Part shown: one piece after another, positions 24,950 to 33,895 of the stretch | Layout of the letters: every line of letters begins with the position of its first letter | Position numbering within the stretch: position 1 is the first letter of the stretch | Assembly: GCF_000819445.1 (NCBI RefSeq) | Contig: NZ_CP005286.1 | Coordinates: 2,356,001-2,420,000, forward strand | Direction: 5' to 3' | From: Corynebacterium humireducens NBRC 106098 = DSM 45392 | Lineage (GTDB): Bacteria > Actinomycetota > Actinomycetes > Mycobacteriales > Mycobacteriaceae | Length of the DNA: 64,000 nt | Translations under genes and position numbers: made by a program | The notes under the pieces: model-generated | What the model saw: the letters and a program-made list of their open reading frames with translations, nothing else | What the model was told of the DNA's origin: nothing | Database searches by the model: none

Positions 24950-25954
24950 TTACGGGTGGGGTTGACGTGTGAACGGAGAGGATGACCAGGCCAGCCCGGC
25001 GCTGGTCCACAGAGCGGGGTCGAGCGGCACGCCCCGCTCCGCGACGCGCCGGTACATGGCCACGATCCTCGGCACCGCCGAGCCGTCGCTCAAGTTGTGG
25101 TTGTTCACCCGGAAGTTCAGCACGCCGAGGTTCGATATCCGGTGCTGACGGATCACGTCGTCCCGGGCGGCGATCTCCACCGGTATCCCGAACTCCCCCG
25201 CGAGCTTGCCGCCGCCGTCGTACTCCGTCCCGAAACCGATCTCCGGCCAGCAGAAGTCCAACCGGGCGATGAAGCTGCCCAGGTGATCGCGGAGAATGAC
25301 CTGCTGATGCGGCGCCGGCAGCCCCGCCTCCCACAGCGCCACCTTCAGGTCCGACTCGCGCGGGCTCCCCGACCACGGTGTCGCCAGCCGGGCGGTGTCG
25401 CGCATCGCGTCGACACCGACCCGTCCGGCGGCCCGGGCCAACGCGGCGTCGATGTCCTCCCGCGTGATCGTCCCCCGGGCCAGCGCATGATCCAGGCACC
25501 GCACGCCGGTGGTCACGTCGTGCCAGCGGGCGAGGTCGAGTCCGGTGCCGGCGACCGGGGTGACATGGACCTTCCCGAAGCGGGTCTCCACCACCTCCGC
25601 CGCCACCGACTGCCGCAGTGACAGGTGCCGGTGGACCACTCCGCCCCGGGTCCGACCGGCCCCGGTGACGCCGTGGGCGGCGAGTTCGACGGGGTGCGAG
25701 TCCTCCCACCCGGGCAGGGGCAGACCATGGATCAGCGCCGCCGACTTCCCGGCCACGATGCAGGTCGGCGCGGCCACCCCCGCCGCGACTATCGACGCCA
25801 GCGCCCGCTCCCGTCGGCCCAACCCGTGCCAGTCGGCGCTCCGGATGTGGATGCCCTTGGCGAGCCTGATCCGCGCCGCCACCCCGTAGAACTTCTTGCG
25901 CTCCCATGCCGTCAACGCGGACACGTCAATGAGAGGCCCCCCGACCCGTGACAT
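24950..25954 (-). CDS. Actinobacterial unknown with DUF559/Vsr-like C-terminal domain
   Basis: The 334-residue protein resembles a large actinobacterial family annotated as DUF559 or AbiEi-like. The N-terminal 100 residues include VSALTAWERKKFYGVAARIR and AGKSAALIHGLPLPGWE, as in AbiEi-type regulators. The C-terminal 130 residues have SPRESDLKVALWEAGLPAP, RLDFCWPEIGFGTEYDGGGK and a final Arg/Asn-rich strand, the pattern of PD-(D/E)xK Vsr-like nucleases. No toxin partner is adjacent. ATG 25954 lies 6 nt after a TAGGGT -10 box. Function is not known. Confidence 0.6.
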   Translation of the reverse strand: MSRVGGPLIDVSALTAWERKKFYGVAARIRLAKGIHIRSADWHGLGRRERALASIVAAGVAAPTCIVAGKSAALIHGLPLPGWEDSHPVELAAHGVTGAGRTRGGVVHRHLSLRQSVAAEVVETRFGKVHVTPVAGTGLDLARWHDVTTGVRCLDHALARGTITREDIDAALARAAGRVGVDAMRDTARLATPWSGSPRESDLKVALWEAGLPAPHQQVILRDHLGSFIARLDFCWPEIGFGTEYDGGGKLAGEFGIPVEIAARDDVIRQHRISNLGVLNFRVNNHNLSDGSAVPRIVAMYRRVAERGVPLDPALWTSAGLAWSSSPFTRQPHP

Positions 25955-25960
25955 GCCCAC

Positions 25961-25966
25961 ACCCTA
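25961..25966 (-). promoter_or_regulatory. Leaderless -10 box of the DUF559-like gene
   Basis: On the minus strand TAGGGT ends 6 nt before ATG 25954. Confidence 0.6.
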
Positions 25967-26095
25967 ACCCGCTCCGGCACGGCAGGCAGCGGACCACCCC
26001 GTTCACACGTCGGTCCCACCGGCCACACCTCGTGACCTGCGGAAACGCCCGACGTCGAGAAAAGCCACGTGTCAACAGAGAGGCCGGAAGCACGC

Positions 26096-26124
26096 GAAAA
26101 CCCCCGACCAGCCAGGGTCGGGGG
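26096..26124 (-). terminator. Terminator of the pta-ackA operon
   Basis: A 9-bp perfect stem (26101-26109 with 26116-26124) and a 6-nt loop are followed, on the minus strand, by TTTT. It lies about 17 nt after the ackA stop codon. Confidence 0.88.
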
Positions 26125-26141
26125 CTCACACGCAGAAGCGG

Positions 26142-27341
26142 CTACTTCTTGGCCAGGGCGGTGGCCTTCTGTGCGATGGCCAGCTCCTCGTTGGTCGGGA
26201 CGACGAAGACCTTGACGGCGGAGTCGTCGGTGGAGATCTCGCGCGGACCGTCGTTGGGCAGGTCGTTGCGCTCCGGGTCGATCTTGATGCCGTACATCTC
26301 GAGGTCGGCCATGGCGTCCTCGCGGACGAACTTGGCGTTCTCGCCGACACCGGCGGTGAAGGTGATCGCGTCGACGCGGCCGAGGGCGATCATGTAGGAG
26401 CCGATGTAGCGGCGCAGCTGGTGGATGTAGATGTTGTACGCGGACCAGGCGTCGGTGTCGCCGTCCTCGATCATCTGGCGCAGCTCGCGGAAGTCGTTGA
26501 CGCCGGACATGCCCTTGATGCCGGACTGGCGGTTGAGCAGGGTGTCGATCTCGTCGATGGACAGGCCCGCGGTGCGGTAGAGGTGGAAGATGATGCCCGG
26601 GTCGATGTCACCGCAGCGGGTGCCCATGACGAGGCCGGCGAGCGGGGTCATGCCCATGGAGGTGTCGATCGCGTGGCCACCCTGGACGGCGGAGCAGGAG
26701 GCGCCGTTGCCCAGGTGGAGGACGATCTGGTTGACGCTCTTCGGGTCCTTGCCGAGCAGCGCCGGGACCTGCTGGGAGATGAACTCGTGCGAGGTGCCGT
26801 GGAAGCCGTAGCGGCGGACGCCGTTCTCGCCGGCGACCTTCGCGTTGATGGCGTAGAGGGCGGCGGCCGGGGGCATGTCGGCGAAGAAGCCGGTGTCGAA
26901 GACGGCGACGTGCGGGATGTCCGGGAGGATCTCGCGGGCGACGACGATGCCGTCGACGTTGGCCGGGTTGTGCAGCGGGGCCAGCGGGATGATGTCGCGG
27001 ATCATCTCGACGACCTGGTCGTTGATGAGCTCCGGCTCGGAGAAGACCTTGCCGCCGTGGACGACGCGGTGGCCGACGGCGGAGATGTCGACGTCGTGCG
27101 GTCCGACGCCGTGCTCGGTCATGATCTGGAAGGAGCGCTCGAGACCGACGGAGTGGTCGGCGATGGGCTCCTGGACGGAGTACTTCTCACCGCGGATCTT
27201 GATGGTGATGGAGCCCTGGGGCTCACCGATCTGCTCGACGAGGCCGGAGACCAGCGGCTCGTCGTTGGCGTCGGCGGTCGGGTCGAGGACCTGGAACTTG
27301 ATGGAAGAAGAACCGGAGTTCAGGACGAGTGCGTAGGTCAT
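26142..27341 (-). CDS. ackA: Acetate kinase
   Basis: This 399-residue enzyme interconverts acetate + ATP and acetyl phosphate + ADP. Signatures are complete: [18 protein letters not shown] at the N-terminus (family signature 1), [11 protein letters not shown] (signature 2), [11 protein letters not shown], and [11 protein letters not shown] in the ATP site. The C-terminus [17 protein letters not shown] is normal. Its ATG directly follows the pta stop codon, so pta and ackA are one transcript. In corynebacteria the pair is used both to activate acetate and for overflow. Confidence 0.98.
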   Translation of the reverse strand: MTYALVLNSGSSSIKFQVLDPTADANDEPLVSGLVEQIGEPQGSITIKIRGEKYSVQEPIADHSVGLERSFQIMTEHGVGPHDVDISAVGHRVVHGGKVFSEPELINDQVVEMIRDIIPLAPLHNPANVDGIVVAREILPDIPHVAVFDTGFFADMPPAAALYAINAKVAGENGVRRYGFHGTSHEFISQQVPALLGKDPKSVNQIVLHLGNGASCSAVQGGHAIDTSMGMTPLAGLVMGTRCGDIDPGIIFHLYRTAGLSIDEIDTLLNRQSGIKGMSGVNDFRELRQMIEDGDTDAWSAYNIYIHQLRRYIGSYMIALGRVDAITFTAGVGENAKFVREDAMADLEMYGIKIDPERNDLPNDGPREISTDDSAVKVFVVPTNEELAIAQKATALAKK

Positions 27342-28715
27342 TTAGTTTCCTCCGGCCTGGATGGCGGTGATAGCGACGGTGTTGACGATGTCCGGGACGG
27401 TGGCGCCACGGGAGAGGTCGTTGACGGGCTTGTTCAGACCCTGCAGGATCGGTCCGACGGCGAGGGCGGAGCCGGTGCGCTGTGCGGTCTTGTAGCCGAT
27501 GTTGCCGGCTTCAAGGTCGGGGAAGACGAAAACGTTGGCCTGGCCTGCGACCTCGGAGTCGGGCATCTTCTTCTTCGCGACGCCCGGGTCGACGGCGGCG
27601 TCGAACTGCAGCGGGCCGTCGACCTTGAGGCTCGGGTCGATGCGCTTGGCGTTGTGGAGGGCCTCGATGGCGCGGTCGACGTCCGGGCCGGAGCCGGAGG
27701 CGCCGGTGGAGTAGGACAGGACGGCGACGCGGGGGTCGATGCCGAACTGGGCGGCGGTCTTCGCGGAGACGACGGCGATCTCGCCGAGCTGCTCGGCGGT
27801 CGGGTTCGGGTTGACGGCGCAGTCGCCGAAGGCCCAGAGACGGCCGCGCATGACCATCAGGAAGATCGAGGAGACCACGGAGGCGTCCGGGGTGGTCTTG
27901 ATGATCTGGAAGGAGGGCTTGATGGTGTGCGCGGTGGTGTGCGCGGCACCGGAGACCATGCCGTCGGCGAGGCCCTTGTGGACCATCATGGTGCCGAAGT
28001 AGGAGATGTCCTTCATCGTCTCGCGGGCCTCGTCGAGGGTGACCCCCTTGGACTTGCGCAGCTCGACGAACTCCTCGGCGAACTCCTCGAGGAGCGGGGA
28101 GGCGAGGTGGTCGACGATGTGGGCCTTGCCCAGGTCGACGCCGAGCTCACCGGCGCGGTTCTTGATGTCGGCGGGGTCGCCGAGGATGGTCAGCTCGACG
28201 ATGTCGCGGTCCAGCAGCTGGCCGGCGGCGAGCAGGATGCGGTCGTCCTCGCCCTCGGGGAGGACGATATGGGCCTTGGCGTCCTTGGCGCGCTGGAGCA
28301 GCCAGGACTCGAAGACCGGCGGGGACATGACCGGGGAGACGGAGACCTTGAGGGCCTCCTTGACCTTGACGACGTCGCGCAGGCCGTCCTCGGTGACGGC
28401 TGCGGCGATGACGGCGTCCAGGGACTTGGCCTGTCGCTCGGCGAGCTGGACGTGGGAACCGGAGGCGTCGGTGAGCAGGAGGATCGGCAGGCCGAGGGCG
28501 GCGGCGATCTCCGCGTCGAAGTGCAGGTTGCCGGTTCCGACGATGAGCACCGGGCCACCGTCGAGGAGGCCTGCCGTGACGATGCTGCCGACCTTGGGCT
28601 CGTGGTCGTCGAGACGGTGGACCTGGAGGCCGAGGGAAGCGGCGAGGCCGTCAATGTCAACACCGTCAAAGTTGCGGTTGATGACACTGAGCAGTGCTGA
28701 ACGCGGGTCAGACAT
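27342..28715 (-). CDS. pta: Phosphate acetyltransferase
   Basis: The 457-residue protein converts acetyl phosphate and CoA to acetyl-CoA. The first 120 residues are a DRTGG-like region; the catalytic PTA_PTB domain follows, with HIVLPEGEDDRILLAAGQLL, KGLADGMVSGAAHTTAHTIK and VAVLSYSTGASGSGPDVDRA. The start is ATG 28715, with AGAAAGG 6 nt upstream; an upstream in-frame start would add an unrelated stretch. A TAGAAT -10 box lies about 70 nt before the start. Confidence 0.97.
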   Translation of the reverse strand: MSDPRSALLSVINRNFDGVDIDGLAASLGLQVHRLDDHEPKVGSIVTAGLLDGGPVLIVGTGNLHFDAEIAAALGLPILLLTDASGSHVQLAERQAKSLDAVIAAAVTEDGLRDVVKVKEALKVSVSPVMSPPVFESWLLQRAKDAKAHIVLPEGEDDRILLAAGQLLDRDIVELTILGDPADIKNRAGELGVDLGKAHIVDHLASPLLEEFAEEFVELRKSKGVTLDEARETMKDISYFGTMMVHKGLADGMVSGAAHTTAHTIKPSFQIIKTTPDASVVSSIFLMVMRGRLWAFGDCAVNPNPTAEQLGEIAVVSAKTAAQFGIDPRVAVLSYSTGASGSGPDVDRAIEALHNAKRIDPSLKVDGPLQFDAAVDPGVAKKKMPDSEVAGQANVFVFPDLEAGNIGYKTAQRTGSALAVGPILQGLNKPVNDLSRGATVPDIVNTVAITAIQAGGN

Positions 28716-28787
28716 GCATAACCTTTCTGTCGCTGAGCGGGGTGTCCGGGGTAACACATCATCGCCGCTCGTGTGTGATCGGTCGCC

Positions 28788-28793
28788 ATTCTA
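28788..28793 (-). promoter_or_regulatory. -10 box of the pta-ackA operon
   Basis: Minus-strand TAGAAT, inside the AT-rich TTATAGAAT, about 72 nt before the pta ATG. Confidence 0.6.
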
Positions 28794-29142
28794 TAACGAA
28801 TGTCGCCTCCGCCACACAAGTACCAGGAGGAATTTTCAGACTTAACACGACATAGCCGGGCATTCCACAAATTGATACCCGCACCGAACGGGCGGCGGAA
28901 GGGGCACGGGAGCGTCGATAAGCATCCATCGCCGCAGCTCACACCCTAGAAATGACGTAACACCAACCCTGCATGAAGTGTATTTGGATTCATGCCCGTC
29001 CGCGCGGCAGGGAGTCCTGGATCACTCCCCCACAGCCTTTGACACACCTGCAAATGTCCGCGAATCGCCCGGCAGTGACCGCCCTGGGCCACACCCCATG
29101 GCCACCCCCGCCCCGGAATAGATCGCGACGCAGGGTGGTCAG

Positions 29143-29148
29143 TAGTAT
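29143..29148 (+). promoter_or_regulatory. -10 box of the fprA gene
   Basis: TAGTAT lies 48 nt before ATG 29197; the predicted leader includes AAGGATG as a ribosome site. Confidence 0.5.
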
Positions 29149-29196
29149 GGAGCGAAAGTATCTCCCTGTTTCCGAACTTAAGGATGTCACCCCACC

Positions 29197-30564
29197 ATGT
29201 CCCGCCCCCTGCGCGTCGCCGTTGTCGGTGCCGGTCCCGCCGGCATCTATGCCTCGGACCTGCTCGTGAAGTCAGGTGAGGACGTGACCGTCGACCTCTT
29301 CGAGCGCATGCCCGCCCCCTTCGGTCTCATCCGTTACGGCGTCGCGCCCGACCACCCGCGCATCAAGGGCATCATCAAGTCGCTGCACGCGGTGCTCGAC
29401 AAGCCGGAGATCCGCCTGCTCGGCAACATCGAGATCGGCAAGGACCTCACCGTCGACGAGATGCGTGACTACTACGACGCCATCGTCTTCTCCACCGGCG
29501 CCACCGGCGACCGCGAACTGCGCATCCCGGGCTCCGACCTGGACGGCTCCTTCGGCGCCGGCGAGTTCGTCGGCTTCTACGACGGCAACCCGGACTTCGC
29601 CCGCGACTGGGACCTGAGCGCCGAGAAGGTCGGCGTCATCGGCGTCGGCAACGTGGCCCTCGACGTCGCCCGCATCCTGGCCAAGACCGCCGACGAGCTC
29701 AAGGTCACCGAGATCCCGGACAACGTCTACGAGAACCTCGCCCGCTCCGCGGTGAAGGAGGTCCACGTCTTCGGCCGTCGCGGCCCGGCGCAGGCCAAGT
29801 TCACCCCGCTGGAGCTCAAGGAGCTCGACCACTCCGAGAACATCGAGGTCATCGTCGACCCCGAGGACATCGACTACGACGAGGCCTCCGAGAACGCCCG
29901 CCGCGAGTCCAAGTCCGTCGACCTCGTCTGCCAGACCCTCGAGGGCTACGCCATCCGCGAGCCGAAGGGCGCACGCAACAAGCTCTTCCTCCACTTCTTC
30001 GAGTCCCCGGCGGAGATCGTCGGCGAGGACGGCAAGGTCGTGGGCCTGAAGACCGAGCGCACCGAGCTCGACGGCACCGGCAACGTCCGCGGCACCGGCG
30101 AGTTCACCACGTGGGACGTCCAGGCGGTCTACCGCGCCGTCGGCTACCGCTCGGAGGCCGTCGAGGGCGTGCCCTTCGACGACGAGAGCGCCGTCATCCC
30201 CAACGACGGCGGCCGCGTCATCGACCCCGCCACCGAGGCCCCGGTCAAGGGCCTGTACGCCACCGGCTGGATCAAGCGCGGCCCGGTGGGCCTCATCGGC
30301 AACACCAAGTCCGACGCGAAGGACACCACCACCATGCTGCTGGAGGACTTCGCCGCCGGGCTTCTCGACGCCCCCGCCCACCCCGCCCCGGAGGCCATCC
30401 TCGAGCTGCTCCACGAGCGGGAGATCGCCGTGACCACCTGGGACGGCTGGTACAACCTCGACGCCGCCGAGCGCGCCCTGGGCGAGGCCGACGGCCGTGA
30501 GCGCAAGAAGATCGTCGAGTGGGACCAGATGATCATCTCCTCCCACCCGGAGTACGAGATCTAG
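29197..30564 (+). CDS. fprA: Ferredoxin/adrenodoxin-type NADP reductase (FprA family)
   Basis: This 455-residue flavoprotein moves electrons between NADPH and ferredoxin. The FAD site is VAVVGAGPAGIYASDLLVKS, followed by the family hallmark MPAPFGLIRYGVAPDHPRIK. The NADP site is VGVIGVGNVALDVARIL, with HVFGRRGPAQAKFT after it. The end YATGWIKRGPVGLIGNTKSD is also typical. The protein matches mycobacterial FprA in length. A GNAT gene begins 2 nt after its stop, probably on the same transcript. Confidence 0.95.
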   Translation: MSRPLRVAVVGAGPAGIYASDLLVKSGEDVTVDLFERMPAPFGLIRYGVAPDHPRIKGIIKSLHAVLDKPEIRLLGNIEIGKDLTVDEMRDYYDAIVFSTGATGDRELRIPGSDLDGSFGAGEFVGFYDGNPDFARDWDLSAEKVGVIGVGNVALDVARILAKTADELKVTEIPDNVYENLARSAVKEVHVFGRRGPAQAKFTPLELKELDHSENIEVIVDPEDIDYDEASENARRESKSVDLVCQTLEGYAIREPKGARNKLFLHFFESPAEIVGEDGKVVGLKTERTELDGTGNVRGTGEFTTWDVQAVYRAVGYRSEAVEGVPFDDESAVIPNDGGRVIDPATEAPVKGLYATGWIKRGPVGLIGNTKSDAKDTTTMLLEDFAAGLLDAPAHPAPEAILELLHEREIAVTTWDGWYNLDAAERALGEADGRERKKIVEWDQMIISSHPEYEI

Positions 30565-30565
30565 G

Positions 30566-31000
30566 GTGCGGATCACCGCGGGTCCCCTCCGGGACCTCAC
30601 CCCGCTGCAGGTGCACCAGCTGTACAAGCTGCGCGTCGACGTGTTCGTCCACGAGCAGCAGTGCCCCTACGCGGAGATCGACGACACCGACGCCCGTGAC
30701 ACCACGGTGCACATCTGCGCGTGGTCGCCGGAGGGGGAGCTGCTGGGCACCGCGCGCATGTTCCCCGTCGGGGAGGAGCGCCAGTTCGGCCGCTTCTGCC
30801 TCGCCCCCGCCGCCCGCGGCACGGGGCTGGCGCGGACCATCATGGAGCGGGCCCTCGAGCTCGGGGCCGACCGGCCCCTGGTGCTCGACGCGCAGGCCCC
30901 GCTCGTCGACTACTACGCGGGGTACGGTTTCCGCCCCGCGGGTGAGCTCTTCGACGACGAGGGCCTCCCCCACCAGCCCATGCGACGGGAAAAGGGCTGA
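30566..31000 (+). CDS. ElaA-like GNAT acetyltransferase, copy 1
   Basis: This 144-residue protein has the ElaA pattern: LTPLQVHQLYKLRVDVFVHE, QQCPYAEIDDTDARD, FGRFCLAPAARGTGLARTIM (acetyl-CoA loop) and a Y-Y-A-G-Y-G-F end. Its substrate is unknown. The GTG start is 2 nt after the fprA stop. It resembles the next gene closely in layout, so the two look like an old tandem duplication. Confidence 0.88.
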   Translation: MRITAGPLRDLTPLQVHQLYKLRVDVFVHEQQCPYAEIDDTDARDTTVHICAWSPEGELLGTARMFPVGEERQFGRFCLAPAARGTGLARTIMERALELGADRPLVLDAQAPLVDYYAGYGFRPAGELFDDEGLPHQPMRREKG

Positions 31001-31009
31001 CGGCCGGGA

Positions 31010-31015
31010 TACTGT
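31010..31015 (+). promoter_or_regulatory. Leaderless -10 box of ElaA-like copy 2
   Basis: TACTGT ends 6 nt before ATG 31022. Confidence 0.55.
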
Positions 31016-31021
31016 GAGGGC

Positions 31022-31504
31022 ATGAGTGAAAGCCCCCGCGTCTACGCCGTCGTCTCCCGTTTCTTCGACCTCTCCGCCCACGAGATCCATGCGCTGCTGA
31101 AGCTGCGCGCGGACGTCTTCGTCACGGAGCAGGGCTGGGCCCACACCGACATCGAGGACGTCGACATCGACGGCTCCTCCCGTCACCTGCTGCTCCATGA
31201 CCTCACGCAGCGCCCGATGCCGCTGCTCGGTGCGGCGCGGGTGATCGACGCGGAGGTGGACGGGCGCGGCGTCGCGAAGCTGGGACGTATCTGCCTCACC
31301 CCCGCCAGCCGGGGCCGGGGCGTGTCGACGGCGCTCCTCGAGGCGGCCGTCGCCATGGCGCGGGAGACGTTCCCCGGGCGCGACATCGTGCTCGACGCGC
31401 AGGAGCCGCTGGTGGAGTTCTACTCCGGTCACGGCTTCGAGCCCTACGGCGAGCCCTTCACCCTCGGGCCGGTCGAGCGTCAGCCGATGGTGCTGGCCAT
31501 CTGA
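31022..31504 (+). CDS. ElaA-like GNAT acetyltransferase, copy 2
   Basis: The 160-residue paralogue of the preceding gene has LSAHEIHALLKLRADVFVTE, HTDIEDVDIDGSSRHLLLHD, LGRICLTPASRGRGVSTALL and a Y-S-G-H-G-F end. Residues shared with copy 1 are mainly the start (L-K-L-R-DVF), the CoA loop and the end (LDAQ-PLV--Y). Unlike copy 1 it has its own leaderless promoter. Its last 25 nt overlap the convergent purT gene. Confidence 0.88.
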   Translation: MSESPRVYAVVSRFFDLSAHEIHALLKLRADVFVTEQGWAHTDIEDVDIDGSSRHLLLHDLTQRPMPLLGAARVIDAEVDGRGVAKLGRICLTPASRGRGVSTALLEAAVAMARETFPGRDIVLDAQEPLVEFYSGHGFEPYGEPFTLGPVERQPMVLAI

Positions 31505-32499
31505 GCGACCCGTTCGCGGGCCGTGTCAACGGTCTCCGCGGTGGCGAGCGCCACGCCCGCGGTGCCGTCGTAGAGACGGACGTCCGATTCCGGCACGGCC
31601 AGCGCTGCCGCCAGGTCCGCGGTCCCGGGCGGGCCCGTGAGGGGGGCGCAGGCGCCGGGTGAGATGAGCGTCGTGTCGATGGGCAGGCCCAGGATGGCGC
31701 GGGCGTGCAGGTCCCACTGGGAGAAGCGCTGCGTGCACAGGGTGACGGCGCCGATCCTGTGGGGGCGCGGGGTGACGGCGGAGAAGTAGACGTCCTCCCC
31801 CGCGACGAACATCTCGACCGTGAACAGGCCGCGCCCGCCGAGGGCGTTGGTGATGCGGGCGGTCATGGAACGGGCGTTCTCGAGAGCCCGCGGGTTGACC
31901 TCCATCGGCTGCCACGCGGCGACGAGCGCCCCCTCCCGGTGGGTGTGGCCGAGGGGTTCACAGAACCAGGTGGCCAGCCGGCCGGTGGCGGGGTCGACCG
32001 AGCGGACGGCGAGCATGGTGAGCTCGTGGTCGAAGTCGACGAAGCGTTCCACCATGACGCGGTCGCCCTGCCAGGCGCCCGCGAGGTCGGCCTCGGTGCG
32101 CACTACGGCGTGGCCGGAGCCGAAGGTCGCCGGCTTCACGATGCACGGCAGCCCCAGCTCCTCGACCGCCGCGGTGAACTCCTCGCGGGTGTCGGCGAAG
32201 CGGTAGGCCGTGGTCGGCAGGCCGAGCTCCTCGTTGGCGGTCCTCCGCAGGCGGTCGCGCGTCACGGTGAGCGCGCAGCCGCGGGCCGAGGGGGCGACGG
32301 TCACGCCGGAGGCCTCGAGGGCCTCCAGCGCGTCGACGTCGATGTCCTCCGTGAGGGGCACGACGATGTCGGCGCCGTGCTTCTCGACGAGCCCCCGCAC
32401 CTCCGCAGCCCCCGCGGGGGCGGTGCGGACGGTGACGCCGAGGCGTCGGAAAGCGGCGGTGAGCTCCTCGGACTCCCCGAGCAGGAGGACAGTGGTCAC
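31480..32499 (-). CDS. purT: PurT-like ATP-grasp protein, possibly inactive as GAR transformylase 2
   Basis: PurT makes formyl-GAR from formate, ATP and GAR. This 339-residue protein has the PurT framework: LPTTAYRFADTREEFTAA, LPCIVKPATFGSGHAVV, VDFDHELTMLAV and VYFSAVTPRPHRIGAVTLCT. It is about 50 residues shorter than E. coli PurT. Two expected features are altered: the Gly/Ser-rich ATP loop (SSSGKG in E. coli) reads FGSGHA, and the second metal-binding Glu in SEVSPRPHDTG is Ala241, although the first (Glu229) is kept. Activity is therefore doubtful. GTG start is separated from the purA stop by no nucleotides; they are one operon. Confidence 0.8.
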   Translation of the reverse strand: MTTVLLLGESEELTAAFRRLGVTVRTAPAGAAEVRGLVEKHGADIVVPLTEDIDVDALEALEASGVTVAPSARGCALTVTRDRLRRTANEELGLPTTAYRFADTREEFTAAVEELGLPCIVKPATFGSGHAVVRTEADLAGAWQGDRVMVERFVDFDHELTMLAVRSVDPATGRLATWFCEPLGHTHREGALVAAWQPMEVNPRALENARSMTARITNALGGRGLFTVEMFVAGEDVYFSAVTPRPHRIGAVTLCTQRFSQWDLHARAILGLPIDTTLISPGACAPLTGPPGTADLAAALAVPESDVRLYDGTAGVALATAETVDTARERVAQMASTIG

Positions 32500-33792
32500 T
32501 TACTTGTCCGCGAGGACGTCGTGGCGCACGATCGTCTGATCGCGGCCCGGGCCGACGCCGATGTAGGAGATGCGGCAGCCGGAGAGCTCCTCGAGGCGCA
32601 GGACGTAATCCTGGGCCTTCTGCGGCAGTTCCTCGAAGGTGCGGCAGCCGGTGATGTCCTCGTCCCAGGCGGGCATGGTCTCGAAGATCGGCTCCGCGTG
32701 GTGGAAGTCGGTCTGGGTGGTCGGCATCTCGTCGTGGCGCACGCCGTCGACGTCGTAGGCGACGCAGATCGGGATCTCGCCGATGCCGGTGAGGACGTCC
32801 AGCTTGGTGAGGAAGTAGTCGGTGAAGCCGTTGACGCGGGAGGCGTAGCGGGCGATCACGGAGTCGTACCAGCCGCAGCGGCGCTTGCGGCCGGTGTTGA
32901 CGCCGACCTCACCGCCGACGGTCTGCAGGTACTCGCCCCACTTGTCGAAGAGCTCGGTCGGGAACGGGCCGGCGCCGACGCGGGTGGTGTACGCCTTGAT
33001 GATGCCCAGCGTGGTGGTGATGCGGGTCGGGCCGATGCCGGAACCGACGCAGGCGCCGCCGGCGGTCGGGTTGGAGGACGTGACGAACGGGTAGGTGCCG
33101 TGGTCGACGTCGAGCATGGTGGCCTGGCCGCCCTCCATGAGGACGCGCTTGCCCTGGTCGAGGGCCTCGTTGAGCATGCGGTCGGAGTCGACGACCATCG
33201 GGCGCAGACGGTCGGCGTAGCTGAGGAAGTACTCGACGATGGTCTCCGGGTCGATGGCCTTGCGGTTGTACATCTTGACCAGGATCTGGTTCTTGACGTC
33301 CAGTGCGGAGGTCACCTTCTGACGCAGGATCGACTCGTCGAAGATGTCCTGCACGCGGATGCCGATGCGGTTGACCTTGTCGGCGTAGGCCGGGCCGATG
33401 CCGCGGCCGGTGGTGCCGATGGCGCGCTTGCCCAGGAAACGCTCCTGCACGCGGTCGAGGACCTGGTGGTACGGGGCGACGAGGTGGGCGTTCGCGGAGA
33501 TGCGCAGGCGCTCCGGGTTGGCGCCGCGGGCGGCGAGGCCGTCGATCTCCTCGAAGAGGGCCTCGAGGTTGATCACGACACCGTTGCCGAGGATCGGGAC
33601 AGCGTTCTCCGAGAGGACTCCCGCCGGGAGGAGCTTCAGCTCGTACTTCTCGCCACCGACGACGACGGTGTGGCCGGCGTTGTTGCCGCCGTTGGGCTTG
33701 ACCACGTAGTCAACTTCGCCGCCCAGGATGTCGGTGGCCTTACCCTTGCCTTCATCGCCCCACTGGGCACCGACGATCACGATTGCAGCCAT
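32500..33792 (-). CDS. purA: Adenylosuccinate synthetase
   Basis: This 430-residue enzyme converts IMP, GTP and aspartate to adenylosuccinate in AMP synthesis. The first signature [19 protein letters not shown] (Asp/His catalysis and GTP P-loop) and the second, [20 protein letters not shown], are intact, as is [21 protein letters not shown] 33792 is the family N-terminus; the message has a leader of about 58 nt from a TAGAAT -10. The purT gene follows directly. Confidence 0.98.
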   Translation of the reverse strand: MAAIVIVGAQWGDEGKGKATDILGGEVDYVVKPNGGNNAGHTVVVGGEKYELKLLPAGVLSENAVPILGNGVVINLEALFEEIDGLAARGANPERLRISANAHLVAPYHQVLDRVQERFLGKRAIGTTGRGIGPAYADKVNRIGIRVQDIFDESILRQKVTSALDVKNQILVKMYNRKAIDPETIVEYFLSYADRLRPMVVDSDRMLNEALDQGKRVLMEGGQATMLDVDHGTYPFVTSSNPTAGGACVGSGIGPTRITTTLGIIKAYTTRVGAGPFPTELFDKWGEYLQTVGGEVGVNTGRKRRCGWYDSVIARYASRVNGFTDYFLTKLDVLTGIGEIPICVAYDVDGVRHDEMPTTQTDFHHAEPIFETMPAWDEDITGCRTFEELPQKAQDYVLRLEELSGCRISYIGVGPGRDQTIVRHDVLADK

Positions 33793-33856
33793 TATTGGGT
33801 CACTTCCGCTCAAGTTTCGGGAACGCGTGGCCGGGTGCAGCCACAGACGGCTTATC

Positions 33857-33862
33857 ATTCTA
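33857..33862 (-). promoter_or_regulatory. -10 box of purA-purT
   Basis: Minus-strand TAGAAT, about 65 nt before the purA ATG, back-to-back with the promoter of the plus-strand gene at 33896. Confidence 0.55.
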
Positions 33863-33881
33863 CTACCTCGCGGACTCCTTG

Positions 33882-33887
33882 TAGTAT
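33882..33887 (+). promoter_or_regulatory. Leaderless -10 box of the conserved unknown gene at 33896
   Basis: TAGTAT ends 8 nt before ATG 33896; no Shine-Dalgarno sequence is present. Confidence 0.6.
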
Positions 33888-33895
33888 CAAACCTC

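Larger units (their letters stand above)
28716..29196. other. Intergenic region with divergent pta-ackA and fprA promoters
   Basis: These 481 bases hold no convincing gene. For pta, a minus-strand TAGAAT (28788-28793, within TTATAGAAT) predicts a start near 28780 and a leader of about 65 nt. For fprA, TAGTAT at 29143-29148 predicts a leader of about 40 nt. C. glutamicum pta-ack is controlled by RamA, RamB and GlxR; the only resemblance I can point to is ACATTTGCAGG on the minus strand (29047-29057), a partial RamB-like match. The remaining sequence shows no clear repeat. Confidence 0.5.

Noticed and set aside
26421-28700. Plus-strand frame of about 760 residues opposite ackA-pta
   Set aside because: Composition is dominated by Asp, Gly and Val from the reverse of biased codons; pta and ackA are certain.
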